DNA from: Syntrophothermus sp. UBA1445
GTDB lineage: Bacteria > Bacillota > Syntrophomonadia > Syntrophomonadales > DTU052
Assembly: GCA_002329495.1 (NCBI GenBank)
Contig: DCTH01000197.1
Coordinates: 230 to 7,179, forward strand
DNA: 6,950 bases
Direction of reading: 5' to 3'
Positions 4,570-6,950 of the stretch are shown in pieces. The position numbers and the translations under genes were made by a program. Under the pieces are notes generated by a model. The model worked only from the letters and a program-made list of their open reading frames with translations, ran no database searches and was not told where the DNA came from. Position 1 is the stretch's first letter; the number at the start of each line of letters is the position of its first letter.

Positions 4570-5856
4570 ATGGATAAATTCGATGTCATCATTGTCGGTG
4601 CCGGCTTAGCCGGGTTGTCAGCCGCCTATACCCTAGCCCAGGCAGGAATAGAGGTAGTGGTGGTTGAACGCGGGGATTATCCCGGGGCCAAGAATGTAAC
4701 CGGCGGGCGTCTGTATGTTAATCCGGTGCGTCAGTATCTTCCTGACATATGGGATGATGCTCCGCTGGAGAGGCATGTTACCAGTGAACTGGTAACCATG
4801 ATGTCGCCTGATAACTCAACCACCATTCGATTCCGTTCCGAAAAATTCAACCAGCCACCCTACCACAGCTACACCGTGCTAAGGGCTACTTTTGACCGCT
4901 GGCTGGCATCGCGGGCGGAAGAAGAAGGGGCTATGCTGGTTACCAAGAACCGGGTAGATGATATTATCATGGAGAACGGCCGGGTGATCGGAGTAGTTGC
5001 TGGTGGTGAGGAACTAGGGGCTGATGTGGTTATCGCCTGTGACGGGGTTCTGTCCCTGATTGCGGAAAAAGCCGGTCTGAGATCCCCGGGAGTGCCGCAG
5101 AACTATGCAGTAGGACTGAAAGAGGTCATTGAACTGCCGCGGGCAACCCTGGAGGACAGGTTTGGCCTGAACGGGGATGAGGGGGTTGCTCAGCTGTTCA
5201 TGGGCAGCTTAACCCAGGGCCGTTTTGGCGGCGGATTCCTCTACACCAACAAAACCAGCATCTCTCTGGGGATGGTAGTGGGGATAAAGGACCTGATGGA
5301 GAAAAAGCCTCCGGTGGAGGTCCCCTACCTGTTGGAGGAATTTAAAGAACGCCCGGAAATCGCCCCCCTTATTAAAGGCGGGGAACAGGTCGAATACTCA
5401 GCTCACGTCATTCCCGAAGGCGGAATGGCCGGTATCTGCCCCCTGTTCAGTAATGGCCAGCTGGTGGCCGGTGACGCGGCCGGTTTCTCACTTAATATGG
5501 GGGTTACGGTGCGCGGGATGGAGTTTGCCATGGCTTCCGGGGTAATGGCCGCCCGAGCGGTGCAGCAGGCACGGGAGAGAAATGATTTTTCGGCAGCCAG
5601 TCTGGCCTGTTATCAGCAACTCCTGGAAAAAAGCTTTGTTATGCAGGATTTCCGAACCTTCAGTCACGCTCCCCATTTTCTGGAGAACCCGCGCCTGTTT
5701 GGTTTCTATCCGCAGTTTGCCGGCGAGGTGCTGGAGGACCTCTTCACCATCGGTGCCGGTCCGAAGGCCAAGCTTTCGGATACCGTCAGAAAGCACCTTA
5801 GTTTCGGGGAAGCCTGGCGAATGGCCAAGGACCTCTGGGGAGGGTTGAAAATATGA
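4570..5856 (+). CDS. fixC: FixC, ETF-quinone oxidoreductase-like flavoprotein
   Basis: A 428-residue flavoprotein, the same length as I recall for E. coli FixC. It receives electrons from the FixAB electron-transfer flavoprotein and with FixX passes them towards the quinone pool at the membrane. The N-terminal dinucleotide-binding motif is GAGLAG (10-15) in a beta-alpha-beta fold ending at E33. PGAKNVTGG (38-46) follows, then the second FAD motif LVAGDAAGF (298-306) with SLNMGVTVRGMEFAMASG (307-324), all typical of the FixC/ETF-QO family. No transmembrane segment is apparent, so association would be peripheral. ATG 4570 is chosen over a TTG two codons earlier because TTGGAGG (4556-4562) lies 7 nt upstream. 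The last codons overlap fixX by ATGA, indicating translational coupling. Family assignment is firm; direction of electron flow in this organism is not known. Confidence 0.95.
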   Translation: MDKFDVIIVGAGLAGLSAAYTLAQAGIEVVVVERGDYPGAKNVTGGRLYVNPVRQYLPDIWDDAPLERHVTSELVTMMSPDNSTTIRFRSEKFNQPPYHSYTVLRATFDRWLASRAEEEGAMLVTKNRVDDIIMENGRVIGVVAGGEELGADVVIACDGVLSLIAEKAGLRSPGVPQNYAVGLKEVIELPRATLEDRFGLNGDEGVAQLFMGSLTQGRFGGGFLYTNKTSISLGMVVGIKDLMEKKPPVEVPYLLEEFKERPEIAPLIKGGEQVEYSAHVIPEGGMAGICPLFSNGQLVAGDAAGFSLNMGVTVRGMEFAMASGVMAARAVQQARERNDFSAASLACYQQLLEKSFVMQDFRTFSHAPHFLENPRLFGFYPQFAGEVLEDLFTIGAGPKAKLSDTVRKHLSFGEAWRMAKDLWGGLKI

Positions 5857-6137
5857 GTGAACGTCGCAGCATGAAAGCCAAGCTGGGGGTAAATGTATTC
5901 AAACCGGACAAAGCCAGACACATCAACATCCGGCCTGGCTGTGAGAAGGATCCGCGGCTTATGGCCGCCATACTGGTATGTCCGGCTGGACTGTATTCCA
6001 TGAACGACCGGGGAGAGGTGGAACTGGATATCGACGGCTGTCTGGAATGCGGCACCTGTCGCATCGCCTGCGGCCCGGAGGTATTGGACTGGTATTACCC
6101 CAACGGCGAATCAGGAGTGCAGTTTCGTTTTGGGTAA
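5853..6137 (+). CDS. fixX: FixX, ferredoxin-like protein
   Basis: A 94-residue FixX, close to the 95 residues of E. coli FixX as recalled, with the same framework: KLGVN near the start, CPAGLY (43-48), DGCLECGTCR (61-70) and the C-terminal YPNGESGVQFRFG. C43, C63, C66 and C69 are the expected ligands of a single [4Fe-4S] cluster, and C73 adds a fourth cysteine after the CxxCxxC run, as seen in some members; C30 is a further non-motif cysteine. It serves as the iron-sulfur partner of FixC, equivalent to the C-terminal ferredoxin domain of ETF-ubiquinone oxidoreductase. ATG at 5853 overlaps the fixC stop, and in-frame reading starts MSERRSMKAKLGVNVF, as expected for the family. A 69-bp gap to fixA without a T-run terminator supports one operon. 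Confidence 0.95.
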   Translation: MSERRSMKAKLGVNVFKPDKARHINIRPGCEKDPRLMAAILVCPAGLYSMNDRGEVELDIDGCLECGTCRIACGPEVLDWYYPNGESGVQFRFG

Positions 6138-6206
6138 GCGTGTTGTCCCGGAATAATGGGAGGCATGTAATAGCTTGATCATACAACCAGAAAGGAGTAG
6201 TACCGG

Positions 6207-6950
6207 ATGAATATTATTGTCTGCGTCAAGCAAACCGTGGACCTGCAACAAGTCCGGATCAGAAAAGAAACCCGGGAACCGGTCCTGGAAAACATTCCGC
6301 TCACCATCGGCAACATTGACAAGAATGCCCTGGAAGAAGCGGTCCGGATCAGGGATAAAGTGGGGGGCAAAGTTATTGCCGTTTCCGCCGGTTCCGAACA
6401 GCTGCCGGATACCATGAAGGAAGCCCTGGCTATGGGAGCCGATGAAGCAATTATGGTTATCTCACCTGGTTTTGAGGGTGCTGACAGTGGAGTCGCCGCG
6501 GCAGCTTTGGCCAAGGCCATAGCCAAGGTGGAAGACTACAGTATCATCCTGCTGGGTGAAGGTTCGGCTGACAATTACTCCGGGCAGGTGGGACCCCGCC
6601 TGGCCGAACTTCTGGATCTCCCCCAGGTGACCTACGTTAATGCCCTGGAAGTGGGTAGTGACAATCTGAAGGCCACCAGGAACCTTGATGACTGCTTCGA
6701 AACCGTCGAGGTGGGATTTCCAGCCGTGGTCACAGTGGTAAGCGAGATCAATGAACCCCGGATTCCTTCAGTAACACAGATCCTTAAGGCCGGCAGGAAA
6801 CCCAAACAGGTATTCAAGCCGGAAGATCTGGGGATTGATATAGCCAACTCCATCAGTACCTTAAGCAACCTGGCACCTGAACAGGATAGAAAACGGGTTC
6901 TCTTCCAGGAAGGAGCGGATAAAGACGTAGCCAGTCTGGTAGCCGCCCTG
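6207..6950 (+). CDS. fixA: FixA, electron transfer flavoprotein beta subunit (3' end outside window)
   Basis: The first 248 codons of an EtfB/FixA protein (usual size 250-265), so nearly complete; no stop before the edge. It pairs with FixB (EtfA) to form the ETF that accepts or splits electrons. Motifs are MNIIVCVKQTVD at the start, NIDKNALEEAVRIRDK (36-51), MGADEAIMV (76-84), the FixA-like LLGEGSADNYSGQVGPRLAELL (115-136), and NEPRIPSVTQILKAGRKPKQVF (181-202), which closely parallels E. coli FixA as I recall it. The ETF-beta signature region reads RNLDDCFETVEVGFPAVVTV (157-176), with DDC where DGG is usual. The start ATG 6207 follows AAAGGAG (6191-6197) with 9 nt spacing. fixB is expected immediately downstream. 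FixABCX is known in other bacteria for flavin-based bifurcation between quinone and ferredoxin/flavodoxin. Confidence 0.94.
   Translation, partial: MNIIVCVKQTVDLQQVRIRKETREPVLENIPLTIGNIDKNALEEAVRIRDKVGGKVIAVSAGSEQLPDTMKEALAMGADEAIMVISPGFEGADSGVAAAALAKAIAKVEDYSIILLGEGSADNYSGQVGPRLAELLDLPQVTYVNALEVGSDNLKATRNLDDCFETVEVGFPAVVTVVSEINEPRIPSVTQILKAGRKPKQVFKPEDLGIDIANSISTLSNLAPEQDRKRVLFQEGADKDVASLVAAL

Overview
The window reads as a piece of an anaerobic, low-to-mid GC Firmicute chromosome, most like a syntrophic fatty-acid oxidiser of the Syntrophomonas type. This assignment is inference. It rests on the pairing of a butyryl-CoA-dehydrogenase-like C-terminus with a Cat1/AbfT-type CoA-transferase, a second acyl-CoA dehydrogenase beside fixC-fixX-fixA, strong AGGAGG-type ribosome binding sites, GTG starts, and a small zinc-ribbon protein common in Clostridia. 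No rRNA or other phylogenetic marker is present.

Layout. Positions 1-222 hold the last 73 codons of an acyl-CoA dehydrogenase, followed by a strong hairpin terminator (327-355). A candidate promoter (about 418-431) precedes a complete family I CoA-transferase (542-1903). Directly behind it is a non-coding block (1925-2217): an 18-bp imperfect inverted repeat enclosing four clear and one decayed copies of a 46-bp tandem repeat. Next comes a 57-residue 2[4Fe-4S] ferredoxin (2284-2457) whose ribosome binding site sits in a hairpin loop, then a terminator. A minus-strand zinc-ribbon gene (2597-2887) converges on it. A 316-bp divergent intergenic region carries a TTGACA-type promoter for a second complete acyl-CoA dehydrogenase (3204-4340), which ends in its own terminator (4464-4498). 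A new unit follows: fixC (4570-5856), fixX (5853-6137, ATGA overlap) and fixA (6207 to the window edge). fixB would be expected next, outside the window.

How the genes fit together. The left part is beta-oxidation: an acyl-CoA dehydrogenase makes the enoyl-CoA, and the CoA-transferase moves CoA between acetyl-CoA and the fatty acid (activation of butyrate, or its release in the reverse direction). The right part is electron handling. Acyl-CoA dehydrogenases deliver electrons to ETF-type flavoproteins, and FixABCX is an ETF (FixAB) joined to an ETF-quinone-oxidoreductase-like flavoprotein (FixC) and its ferredoxin-like subunit (FixX), known elsewhere to couple quinone and low-potential electron carriers. 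An acyl-CoA dehydrogenase with unusual motifs next to fixCXA suggests, by inference only, a dedicated acyl-CoA to membrane electron route separate from that of the first dehydrogenase.

The most unusual parts are the 46-bp repeat block with its inverted-repeat ends, the divergent second acyl-CoA dehydrogenase, and its linkage to a C-X-A ordered fix operon. I found no CRISPR array, tRNA, rRNA or transposase gene.
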